Both the position numbers and the translations under genes were made by a program. This document shows, in pieces, positions 17,455 through 28,297 of a DNA stretch of 64,000 nt. The notes beneath the pieces are model-generated. The model did not search any database. It had not been told where the DNA came from and saw only the letters and a program-made list of their open reading frames with translations. The first letter of the stretch is position 1, and each line of letters opens with the position of its first letter. The stretch is from PCRC01 sp017848435 (GTDB taxonomy: Bacteria; Pseudomonadota; Gammaproteobacteria; Burkholderiales; Burkholderiaceae_C): assembly GCA_965284315.1 (NCBI GenBank), contig OZ260072.1, positions 310,001 through 374,000 on the forward strand, read 5' to 3'.

Positions 17455-18324
17455 TCAGACGAGCGTGCGTCCGGTCAGCCGGCTCAGGATGGCGAGCGGG
17501 CTTGCGTCTGGATTGTATTGCCTTGCGGCACTCAGGTGCAGCGTCTGCTCCAGCATGAACTGGCCCGACATCACCGCGTGCGGCGTCTGGTCAGAAAAAC
17601 ACACCCAGACCGAACCAGCGGCAAAGGGCACGGTTTCCTGGGGCGCGTTCTGCTGGTAATCGGCGTCGGATTTCATGCCGTCGTGCAGCTGCAGCATCAG
17701 GTGGTCGTACTCGCTGCGCAACGACTTGGTCACCCGCAACGCCTGCAGCAGCCGCGCCTGCCAGCGCACGTAAGGCTTGGCACTGGGCAAGAAACGCCGT
17801 GCCACTGCTTCGAGCGGCTCGCCCACGCGCCACACCCGGGCCAGGCCGTCGGGGTTGACGTTGGTGAACACCCGCAAGATGCGCTCGCCGTAGTTGGGGC
17901 GCGACGGGAAGGCGTCCACATGCAGGCGCTTGTCGTCGGCGCGCCAAGACTGCACCCGCGTCTCGACCTGCGCCGGGCGGTAGCTGGTGGGCGCCAGACG
18001 CAGCGCCGGCGTGTAGTGCGGCAACAGGCTGTGCACCAGCTGCTCAGCCTGGCGTCGAAAACGCCCGACCATGGCCGCCACGGCGGCCTGCACCGCCGCG
18101 TCGCCCGCCACGCCCTTGAGGTGCCCCTGCGCGTCGAGGCTGATGTTGCGCACATCGGGCGAGAGCAACGCTGGCGTCAGCAAGGCACGCTCCTGGGGCT
18201 GCAGCGCAAACGCCAGCTTGGGGAAATAGAGCACCTGGCCCGCCTCCAGTGCGCTGATCCACGCCGGCTGCGGCGTGGCCGCCTGCCAGTCGGCGAGGTC
18301 GAGCGTCAGGAGTTGTGTGCCCAT
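17455..18324 (-). CDS. kdoO: Kdo hydroxylase family dioxygenase (KdoO-like)
   Basis: 289 residues. Resembles the Fe(II)/2-oxoglutarate/O2-dependent enzymes that hydroxylate the outer Kdo of lipopolysaccharide to Ko, described in Burkholderia and Yersinia. Likely iron ligands are His135-x-Asp137 (LHVDAFPSRP) and a distal His near 249 (SDQTPHAVM). RILRVFTNVNP and the LMLQLHDGMKSD block are family-like. It sits between carB and greA on the same strand. The enzyme assignment is from family resemblance; the substrate is inference. Confidence 0.82.
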   Translation of the reverse strand: MGTQLLTLDLADWQAATPQPAWISALEAGQVLYFPKLAFALQPQERALLTPALLSPDVRNISLDAQGHLKGVAGDAAVQAAVAAMVGRFRRQAEQLVHSLLPHYTPALRLAPTSYRPAQVETRVQSWRADDKRLHVDAFPSRPNYGERILRVFTNVNPDGLARVWRVGEPLEAVARRFLPSAKPYVRWQARLLQALRVTKSLRSEYDHLMLQLHDGMKSDADYQQNAPQETVPFAAGSVWVCFSDQTPHAVMSGQFMLEQTLHLSAARQYNPDASPLAILSRLTGRTLV

Positions 18325-18340
18325 GCCGGTGTGCGGTGGC

Positions 18341-21598
<3,258 letters not shown>

Positions 21599-21599
21599 G

Positions 21600-22778
21600 T
21601 TATTTCGCCTCCATCAGGCCGATGAAGCGATCAAAAAGGTAGCTGATGTCGTGTGGCCCCGGAGACGCCTCGGGGTGCCCCTGAAAGCAAAACGCCGGCT
21701 TGTCGGTGCGGGCCAGGCCCTGCAGCGTGTTGTCGAACAGGCTGATGTGGGTGGCGCGCAGGTTGGCGGGCAGGGTTTTTTCGTCCACCGCGAAGCCGTG
21801 GTTCTGGCTGGTGATGCTCACGCGGCCGTTGTCGAGGTCTTTCACCGGGTGGTTGGCGCCGTGGTGGCCGAACTTCATCTTGAAGGTTTTGGCACCACTG
21901 GCCAACGCCATGATCTGGTGGCCGAGGCAGATGCCGAAGGTCGGGATGCCGGTCTCGATCAGCTCGCGGGCGGCGGCCACCGCGTAGTCGCACGGCTCCG
22001 GGTCACCGGGGCCGTTGGACAGGAACACGCCGTCTGGTTTCAGGGCCAGCACGTCTTTGGCCGGGGTTTGCGCAGGCACCACCGTCACGTTGCAACCGCG
22101 TTCGGCCAGCATGCGCAGGATGTTTTTCTTCACGCCGAAGTCGTAGGCCACCACGTGGAAACGTGGCGCGCTTTGGGTACCGTAGCCCGGCTTGCCATCC
22201 ACATTCACCAGTTGCCATTCGGTTTGCGTCCAGCCGTAGGGCTGGGCCACGCTGACCACCTTGGCCAGGTCGAGCCCGGCCATGCTGGGTGCGCCCTGGG
22301 CCGCAGCCACGGCACGGTCAATCGCCGCCTGGTCGGCTGGCGCACCGGCGGCCAGGCCAACGATGCAACCGTTTTGCGCACCTTTGGTGCGCAAAAGCCG
22401 CGTCAGCTGGCGGGTGTCGATGTTGGCGATCGCCACCGTGTTCTCGCGCACCAGGTACTGCGACAGCGTCATCGACGCGCGGAAGTTGGACGCAATGAGC
22501 GGCAGGTCTTTGATGATCAGACCAGCGGCGTGGACTTTTTCGGCTTCGACGTCTTCCGTGTTGACACCGTAGTTGCCAATGTGCGGGTACGTCAGGGTGA
22601 CGAGCTGCTGGCAGTAGCTGGGGTCGGTCAGGATTTCCTGGTAGCCGGTCATGGCGGTGTTGAACACCACCTCGCCGACGGTGGCGCCAGTGGCGCCAAT
22701 CGAGTTGCCGATAAAGACCGTGCCGTCTGCCAGCGCCAGGATGGCGAGCGGGTTGGTTCCCTGTAGAGACAAAAGCAC
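21600..22778 (-). CDS. carA: Carbamoyl-phosphate synthase small (glutaminase) subunit
   Basis: 392 residues. N-terminal CPSase domain (ALADGTVFIGNSIGATG... TAMTGYQEILTDPSY) and a C-terminal class I amidotransferase with the nucleophile in FGICLGHQ and catalytic His in GHPEASPGP. Supplies ammonia to CarB. GTG 22778 is chosen: GGAGAA precedes it by 6 bases and the protein then begins at the usual point; the frame is open much further upstream but without family similarity. Confidence 0.97.
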   Translation of the reverse strand: MLLSLQGTNPLAILALADGTVFIGNSIGATGATVGEVVFNTAMTGYQEILTDPSYCQQLVTLTYPHIGNYGVNTEDVEAEKVHAAGLIIKDLPLIASNFRASMTLSQYLVRENTVAIANIDTRQLTRLLRTKGAQNGCIVGLAAGAPADQAAIDRAVAAAQGAPSMAGLDLAKVVSVAQPYGWTQTEWQLVNVDGKPGYGTQSAPRFHVVAYDFGVKKNILRMLAERGCNVTVVPAQTPAKDVLALKPDGVFLSNGPGDPEPCDYAVAAARELIETGIPTFGICLGHQIMALASGAKTFKMKFGHHGANHPVKDLDNGRVSITSQNHGFAVDEKTLPANLRATHISLFDNTLQGLARTDKPAFCFQGHPEASPGPHDISYLFDRFIGLMEAK

Positions 22779-22899
22779 TGGGTTCTCCGGTTTGTGCGGG
22801 TACGCCCAAGCGTGCGCAAGAGACTGGCTCCTGGGGTTGCTTTTGTGAGGGAGGGAAGCTTGGCTGCGCTGAGCGTACGGGGGTGCGTGATAGCCCCTG

Positions 22900-22905
22900 A
22901 TTATA
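22900..22905 (-). promoter_or_regulatory. Predicted -10 element of carAB
   Basis: TATAAT on the minus strand, about 120 bases before the carA GTG, in the 163-base gap after the trmH-type gene. The -35 region at the usual distance is poor. The long leader could allow pyrimidine or arginine control, but I see no clear attenuator. Confidence 0.45.
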
Positions 22906-22941
22906 GCCGAGCGGCCCTGCCGCGCCCGGACTTGGCAGCGC

Positions 22942-23718
22942 TCAGGCCGTGGCGCTGGCGTGCAGGCAGATGGCGGCCGCAGCGGCCACATTGAGCGACT
23001 CTTCCCCGCCCGGCTGCGCGATGCGCACAAAGTGGCTGGCGCGCGCTTCCAGCGCCTCGGACACGCCCTGCCCTTCATGGCCAAACACCCAGGCACAGGG
23101 CTGGGGCAGGCGCTGCTGGTGCAGCCATTCGCCGCGGTGCGAGCTGGTCACCACCAGCGGCAGCTCCAGCCCCGCCAGCGCTTCCGGCACCAAGCCTTCA
23201 ACCAACTGCAGGCTGAAATGCGCCCCCATGCCAGCCCGCAACACCTTGGGCGACCACAGCGCGGCCGAGCCTTTGAGCGCCAGCACCTGGCGAAAACCAA
23301 AGGCTGCCGCGCTGCGCAGCACCGAGCCAACGTTGCCGGCGTCCTGCAGCCGGTCCAGCACCACGCTGGCGAGGCCAGGCTGCAATTCCGCGTGCAGGCT
23401 GGGCAATGGCAGCACAAACCCCATCGGCGCTGGCGATTCCAGGCCACTGATGTCGGCCAGCAGGCGGTCGGGAATCACTACAATTTTTGTAGCTACACCG
23501 CTATATTTCACTAGGGCCTGGGGCCAAAAAGACTCCGAAAACACCGCCACAGCCGGTGTTTGGCCTTTGTCGAGCGCCGCACGGCACAAATGGTCGCCTT
23601 CGAGCCAAACGCGGCCGAGTTTGCGGTAGGCCGTGCTGTCCTGCGCGAGCAGCCGCAACTCTTTGACCAGCGGGTTGTCGCGCGAGCTGATCAGCAGCGG
23701 GTTGGGCAGGTCACTCAT
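22942..23718 (-). CDS. TrmH-family (SpoU) RNA 2'-O-methyltransferase
   Basis: 258 residues. The three SpoU motifs are present: LDRLQDAGNVGSVLRSAAAFG (about 120-140), VFGHEGQGVS and SLNVAAAAAI. N-terminal SpoU substrate-binding region begins ISSRDNPLVKELRLL. Methylates a ribose in tRNA or rRNA; the exact target is not predictable here. Its ATG overlaps the rnhB stop codon (ATGA). Residues about 59-80, between the two domains, are encoded by copy D of the dispersed repeat with the frame kept open. Confidence 0.9.
   Translation of the reverse strand: MSDLPNPLLISSRDNPLVKELRLLAQDSTAYRKLGRVWLEGDHLCRAALDKGQTPAVAVFSESFWPQALVKYSGVATKIVVIPDRLLADISGLESPAPMGFVLPLPSLHAELQPGLASVVLDRLQDAGNVGSVLRSAAAFGFRQVLALKGSAALWSPKVLRAGMGAHFSLQLVEGLVPEALAGLELPLVVTSSHRGEWLHQQRLPQPCAWVFGHEGQGVSEALEARASHFVRIAQPGGEESLNVAAAAAICLHASATA
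23477..23543 (+). repeat. Dispersed 65-base repeat, copy D (inside the TrmH-family gene)
   Basis: Starts with a good palindrome (CTACAATTTTTGTAG), then TATTTCACTAGGGCCTGGGG and a degenerate tail ending CCGAAAACA. Inside coding sequence, antisense to the gene. Confidence 0.75.
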
Positions 23719-24350
23719 GCCAGTGGCTCCAAGGCATCGCCCGCCTGGCGCACCGGCGCAAACGAGCGGCGGTGCTGCGGGCAGGCGCCATGCGCTTGCA
23801 AGGCCGCGAGGTGCACCGCCGTACCGTAGCCCTTGTGGCTGGCAAAACCGTACTGCGGAAACTGCGTGTCCAGCTCGGCGCACCAGCGGTCGCGGTGCAC
23901 CTTGGCCAGGATGGACGCGGCGGAAATCGCCGGCACGGTGGCGTCGCCGCGCACGATGGCTTCGGCCAACACGTCCAGCACCGGCAGGCGGTTGCCGTCC
24001 ACCAGCACCTTGGTCGGCTTCAGCCGCAGGCCGAGCACCGCACGGCGCATCGCCAGCAGGGTGGCCTGCAGGATGTTGAGCCGGTCGATCTCTTCCACGC
24101 TGGCTTCGGCGATCGAGCAGCACAGCGCCTTGGCGCGGATTTCGTCGTACAGCCGCTCGCGGCGCAACGGCGTGAGTTTTTTGGAATCGGCCAGGCCGGC
24201 AATCGGATTCAGGTCGTCCAGGATCACCGCGGCGGCCACCACTGGCCCGGCCAGCGGGCCCCGGCCGGCTTCGTCCACACCGGCCACCAGGCCCAGTGCG
24301 TCCCAGGCCAGACTGGCCTGCTCGGCCTTCAGGAAACGGCGCGCGCGCAT
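23715..24350 (-). CDS. rnhB: Ribonuclease HII
   Basis: 211 residues. Removes ribonucleotides from DNA. Active-site blocks are AGVDEAGRGPLAG (Asp-Glu pair), VDGNRLP and ISAASILAKVHRDRW, followed by FASHKGYGT. It overlaps lpxB by 22 bases upstream and the TrmH-family gene by 4 bases downstream, so translation is probably coupled at both ends. Standard place at the end of the lpx cluster. Confidence 0.96.
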   Translation of the reverse strand: MRARRFLKAEQASLAWDALGLVAGVDEAGRGPLAGPVVAAAVILDDLNPIAGLADSKKLTPLRRERLYDEIRAKALCCSIAEASVEEIDRLNILQATLLAMRRAVLGLRLKPTKVLVDGNRLPVLDVLAEAIVRGDATVPAISAASILAKVHRDRWCAELDTQFPQYGFASHKGYGTAVHLAALQAHGACPQHRRSFAPVRQAGDALEPLA

Positions 24351-25507
24351 ACCGCCTCCAGGGCTTCGGTGGCCAGGCGGCCGGTGTCGCGCCGCAGTTC
24401 GTGGTGCAGCGCGGTGAAGCGCTGGTGCAGGGCGGCGGTTTTTTGCTGCCCTGCGGGGCTGTCGTCAAGCCAGGCCAAAGTGGCCTCGGCCAGCGCAGCC
24501 GGGCTCGCCGCGTCCTGGATCAGCTCGGGCACCACGCTGTCATTGCAGAGGATGTTCGGCAGGCCCACCCAGGGCTGCAGTTGCTTGCGCCGCATCAGCC
24601 ACAGCGACAGGGGGTTCATCGCATAGGCAATCACCATCGGCCGCTTGAACAGCGCCGCCTCCAGCGTGGCGGTGCCGCTGGCGATCAGCGTCACATCGCA
24701 CGCGGCCAGCGCGGTGTGGGACTGGCCTGCCAGCAACAGCACATCGGGGGCATCGCCCGCCACCGACAGGCCGCTGGCCAACGCCACCGCTTCCACCGCC
24801 GCCCGCTGCGCCGGCACGCACGGCGCCACAAAACGGATGCCCGGACAGGCCTTTTTCATCAACACCGCAGCGTCAAAAAAACGCGGGGCGATGTACTGGA
24901 TTTCAGAACCTCGGCTGCCGGGCAGCAGCGCCACCACCGGCCCGTGTTCGGCCAAACCCAGCGCACGCCGTGCGGCGGCCTGGTCGGGCTCCAGCGGGAT
25001 CACGTTCGCCAGCGGGTGGCCCACATAACTGGCAGAAATGCCGTGCTGGGCCAGCAGCGCGGGCTCGAACGGAAAGATGCACAGCACATGGTCCACGCTG
25101 CGCTTGATTTTTTCCACCCGCTCCGGCCGCCAGGCCCAGATGGACGGGCAGACGAAGTGCACCGTGCGGATGCCGGCGGCCCGCAGGTCGGCCTCGAGGT
25201 CGAGGTTGAAGTCGGGTGCGTCGACGCCGATGAAGACGTCAGGGCGCTCGCGCAGCAGGCGTGCCTTGAGCTGGTTGCGGATGCGCAGGATGCCCAGGTA
25301 GTGGCGCAACACTTCCACATAGCCGCGCACTGCGAGCCGTTCGCTCGGCCACCAGGCCTCAAAGCCGCGCTGGGCCATGTGGGAGCCGCCAATGCCGCTG
25401 GCGGTGAATTCAGGCCATTTGGCGCGCACGCCGTCCAGCAGCAGGCCTGCGAGCAAGTCCCCGGAGGTCTCCCCCGCCACCAGGCTCAGTCGGGGCGCTT
25501 GCACCAT
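24329..25507 (-). CDS. lpxB: Lipid-A-disaccharide synthase
   Basis: 392 residues. Condenses UDP-2,3-diacylglucosamine with lipid X to the tetra-acyl disaccharide. Family blocks: SLVAGETSGDLLAGLL at the N-terminus, GIGGSHMAQRGFE, IGVDAPDFNLDLE, YVGHPLAN, LLPGSRGSEI and SGTATLEAALFKRPMVIAY. Ten bases follow the lpxA stop codon. Confidence 0.97.
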   Translation of the reverse strand: MVQAPRLSLVAGETSGDLLAGLLLDGVRAKWPEFTASGIGGSHMAQRGFEAWWPSERLAVRGYVEVLRHYLGILRIRNQLKARLLRERPDVFIGVDAPDFNLDLEADLRAAGIRTVHFVCPSIWAWRPERVEKIKRSVDHVLCIFPFEPALLAQHGISASYVGHPLANVIPLEPDQAAARRALGLAEHGPVVALLPGSRGSEIQYIAPRFFDAAVLMKKACPGIRFVAPCVPAQRAAVEAVALASGLSVAGDAPDVLLLAGQSHTALAACDVTLIASGTATLEAALFKRPMVIAYAMNPLSLWLMRRKQLQPWVGLPNILCNDSVVPELIQDAASPAALAEATLAWLDDSPAGQQKTAALHQRFTALHHELRRDTGRLATEALEAVCARAVS

Positions 25508-25516
25508 GCAACCCGA

Positions 25517-26311
25517 CTAACGGACGATGCCGCGCTGTGCAGACGACTGGCCGAGAAAGTTCAGCATCAGCTGCACATCGGGCGCGGCTTCGGGTGTTTC
25601 CGCCGTCAGTGCGGCAATGCGCTGCTGCGCCTGCTCCAGTGTCAACTCGCTGCGGTACAGCAGCTTGTGCATGGCCTTCACCGCGCCGATGCGGGCGGCT
25701 GAAAAACCACGCCGGCGCAAGCCCTCAAAGTTCATCGAACGGGCCTTGGCCGGCTGGCCCTGGCACATGACGAACGGCGGCAAGTCCGCCACCAGCACCG
25801 AACTGATGGCGGTGAAGCAGTGCGCGCCGATGCGCACGAACTGGTGCACACCGGTGAAGCCCCCCAGAATGGCCCAGTCGCCCACATGCACATGGCCCGC
25901 CAGCTGGGTGCTGTTGGCGATGATGGTGTGGTTGCCGACCACGCAGTCGTGCGCCAGGTGCACGTAGGCCATGATCCAGTTGTCGTCGCCGAGCTGGGTG
26001 TACCCCAGGTCTCCGGGTGAACCGATGTTGAAGGTACAAAACTCGCGGATGGTGTTGCGGTCACCCACCCGCAGTTCACAGGGTTCGCCCGCGTATTTTT
26101 TGTCCTGTGGAACCGCACCCAGCGAGTTGAACTGGAAGATGCGGTTGTCGCGGCCAATCGTGGTGTGGCCCTCGATCACGCAGTGCGCACCCACGGTGGT
26201 GCCCGCACCAATGCGCACATGCGGGCCGATCACGGTGAACGGGCCGACACTGACCGTGCTGTCCAGTGCAGCGCGCGGGTCAACCACCGCCGTGGAATGG
26301 ATCAGACTCAT
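25517..26311 (-). CDS. lpxA: UDP-N-acetylglucosamine acyltransferase
   Basis: 264 residues. First step of lipid A synthesis. The left-handed beta-helix shows hexapeptide repeats (VGPFTVIGPHVRIGAGTTVGAHCVIEG), and the catalytic His region is YVHLAHDCVVGNHTI. C-terminal helical domain from about residue 190. ATG 26311 fits the usual N-terminus SLIHSTAVVDP; a GTG three codons upstream is possible. Confidence 0.97.
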   Translation of the reverse strand: MSLIHSTAVVDPRAALDSTVSVGPFTVIGPHVRIGAGTTVGAHCVIEGHTTIGRDNRIFQFNSLGAVPQDKKYAGEPCELRVGDRNTIREFCTFNIGSPGDLGYTQLGDDNWIMAYVHLAHDCVVGNHTIIANSTQLAGHVHVGDWAILGGFTGVHQFVRIGAHCFTAISSVLVADLPPFVMCQGQPAKARSMNFEGLRRRGFSAARIGAVKAMHKLLYRSELTLEQAQQRIAALTAETPEAAPDVQLMLNFLGQSSAQRGIVR

Positions 26312-26324
26312 CGCGCCCACCCGC

Positions 26325-26765
26325 TCAGGCCACCTTGCGCATGGTGCACATCAGCTCGGCCTCGGCCGCCAGATCGCTGCCAACCCAGGCACGGGCCTTG
26401 AACTTGTAGATGCCGGCCTTGGCACGGCCCAGTTCCACGTCGAGGATCAGCTGGTCGCCTGGTTCCACCGGGCGCTTGAAGCGCGCGCCGTCAATGCCGG
26501 CAAAGTAGTAAATCGTTTTCTCGTCCAGCGTGATGTCCAGCGTGGCGAACGACAGCAGCGCGGCGGCCTGAGCCAGCGCTTCCAGGATCAGCACACCCGG
26601 CATCACCGGCCGGTGCGGAAAATGGCCCACAAAAAATGGCTCATTGACCGACACGTTCTTCAGTGCCTTGATGCGCACGCCCTTCTCCACTTCCAGCACC
26701 CGGTCCACCAGCAGGATGGGGTAGCGGTGCGGCAGCTTTTGCAGAATTTGGTAGATGTCCATCAT
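26325..26765 (-). CDS. fabZ: 3-hydroxyacyl-[acyl-carrier-protein] dehydratase FabZ
   Basis: 146 residues, one hot-dog domain. Dehydrates 3-hydroxyacyl-ACP in fatty acid elongation and competes with LpxA/LpxD for substrate. Catalytic His in VGHFPHRPVMPG and Glu in LILEALAQA are present. The first ATG overlaps the lpxD stop codon, with a second ATG directly after it. Confidence 0.97.
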   Translation of the reverse strand: MMDIYQILQKLPHRYPILLVDRVLEVEKGVRIKALKNVSVNEPFFVGHFPHRPVMPGVLILEALAQAAALLSFATLDITLDEKTIYYFAGIDGARFKRPVEPGDQLILDVELGRAKAGIYKFKARAWVGSDLAAEAELMCTMRKVA

Positions 26766-27760
26766 GGTTGTTGTTCTTTCTTGGGCACAGAGGAGTCGCG
26801 TGATTCAAGCGCCTTGATGCGTTCGCGCAGGCGGTGGATTTGTTTCAGTGTGGCGGCGGTTTTTTCCCAGCGCGCATTTTCGTCGATGGGGAAGACCCCG
26901 GTGTACAAACCCGGCTCGGAAATCGACCGTGTGACCACCGTGCCGACCGAGATGCTCACATGGTCGGCCAGTGTCAGGTGGCCCAGCACCATGGCCGCCC
27001 CACCAATCGTGCAGTGCGCCCCAATGGTTGCACTGCCCGCCACGCCCACACAGCCAGCCATCGCGGTGTGGTCACCAACGCGCACGTTGTGGCCGATCTG
27101 GATCAGGTTGTCGAGCTTCACGCCGTTGCCGATCACCGTGTCTTGCAAGGCACCCCGGTCAATACAGGTATTGGCGCCAATCTCCACGTCGTTGCCGATG
27201 CGCACGGCACCGAGCTGCTCGATCTTTTCCCATGCGCCGGCATTGGGTGCAAAACCGAAACCGTCGGCCCCGATCACCACACCGGGGTGCAGCAGGCAGC
27301 GCTCGCCAATCTGGCAGTCTTCACCCACAGTGACGCGTGATTTGAGGACCGTACCCGCGCCGATGCGGGCGCCACGTTCGACCACACACAGCGGGCCGAT
27401 GGCCGCACTGGGGTCCACCACCGCCTCGGCATCGACCACAGCGCTGGGGTGGACGCGCGGGCCCACAACCGGCTTTTGCTGGCGTTTCCAGAGCTGGGTG
27501 ACGCGCGCGAAATACAGGTAGGGCTGGTCCACCACAATGGCGCTGCCTCTGGCCAATGCGGCTTCGCGCATCGCAGGCGCCACGATCACACAGGCGGCGC
27601 TTGAGGCCGCCAGTTGTGCCTGGTATTTGGGATGACTCAGGAAAGCGAGCTGGCCGGTATCGGCCGACTCCAGGGGCGCCAGGCCCGTGATAAAAACGTC
27701 CGGATCACCGTGCAGTTCACCACCCAGTGTCTCAACAACCGTGCCTAGACGCAAAGCCAC
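26762..27760 (-). CDS. lpxD: UDP-3-O-acylglucosamine N-acyltransferase
   Basis: 332 residues. Adds the N-linked hydroxyacyl chain in lipid A synthesis. N-terminal uridine-binding domain (LRLGTVVETLGGELHGD), long hexapeptide-repeat beta-helix, catalytic His in NLIQIGHNVRVGDHTAMAG, and a C-terminal helix ending in acidic/basic residues. GTG 27760 gives the usual (M)ALRLG start; a TTG two codons earlier is also open. Only 21 bases separate it from the skp stop. Confidence 0.96.
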   Translation of the reverse strand: MALRLGTVVETLGGELHGDPDVFITGLAPLESADTGQLAFLSHPKYQAQLAASSAACVIVAPAMREAALARGSAIVVDQPYLYFARVTQLWKRQQKPVVGPRVHPSAVVDAEAVVDPSAAIGPLCVVERGARIGAGTVLKSRVTVGEDCQIGERCLLHPGVVIGADGFGFAPNAGAWEKIEQLGAVRIGNDVEIGANTCIDRGALQDTVIGNGVKLDNLIQIGHNVRVGDHTAMAGCVGVAGSATIGAHCTIGGAAMVLGHLTLADHVSISVGTVVTRSISEPGLYTGVFPIDENARWEKTAATLKQIHRLRERIKALESRDSSVPKKEQQP

Positions 27761-27781
27761 ACACAATTTGCCAAGATGCTG

Positions 27782-28297
27782 TTACTTGCCACCGGCATTC
27801 AGCGTCTTGAGCACCTTTTCGGTGATGTCGTGCTTGGGGTTGATGTAGACGGCTTCCTGCAGGATCACGTCGTACTTCTCGGCCTCGGCCACCTGCTTGA
27901 CGATCTTGTTGGCCCGCTCCAGCACCTGCTGCAACTCTTCGTTCTTGCGGGCATTCAGGTCTTCCTGGAATTCGCGGCGCTTGCGGGCGAACTCGCGGTC
28001 CTGGTCAATCAACTGCTTCTGGCGCGTGGCGCGCTGGCTCTCGGACAACGTGGGTGCTTCGCGCTCGAACTTGTCCGACAACGTCTTGAGGGTGTTGCCA
28101 CCGTCGACCAACTCTTTCTCGCGACGGGAAAACTCCTGCTCCAGCTTGCTCTGGGCCGCCTTGGCGGCATTGGCCTCGCGGAAAATGCGGTCGGTGTTGA
28201 CAAAGCCGACACGGAATTCTTGGGCTTGGACGGCGCCACATGCCAGCACCACACCCAGTGCCAAACCGAACAGCGGTGAGAGGGATAAAGACTTCAT
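27782..28297 (-). CDS. skp: Periplasmic chaperone Skp/OmpH
   Basis: 171 residues. Signal peptide ends near AVQAQEF (about residue 26). The body is long charged helices (EQEFSRREKELVDGG... RKRREFQEDLNARKNEELQQVLE) expected of the tentacle arms of the Skp trimer, which holds unfolded outer-membrane proteins for BamA. The start codon overlaps the bamA stop by one base. Confidence 0.95.
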   Translation of the reverse strand: MKSLSLSPLFGLALGVVLACGAVQAQEFRVGFVNTDRIFREANAAKAAQSKLEQEFSRREKELVDGGNTLKTLSDKFEREAPTLSESQRATRQKQLIDQDREFARKRREFQEDLNARKNEELQQVLERANKIVKQVAEAEKYDVILQEAVYINPKHDITEKVLKTLNAGGK

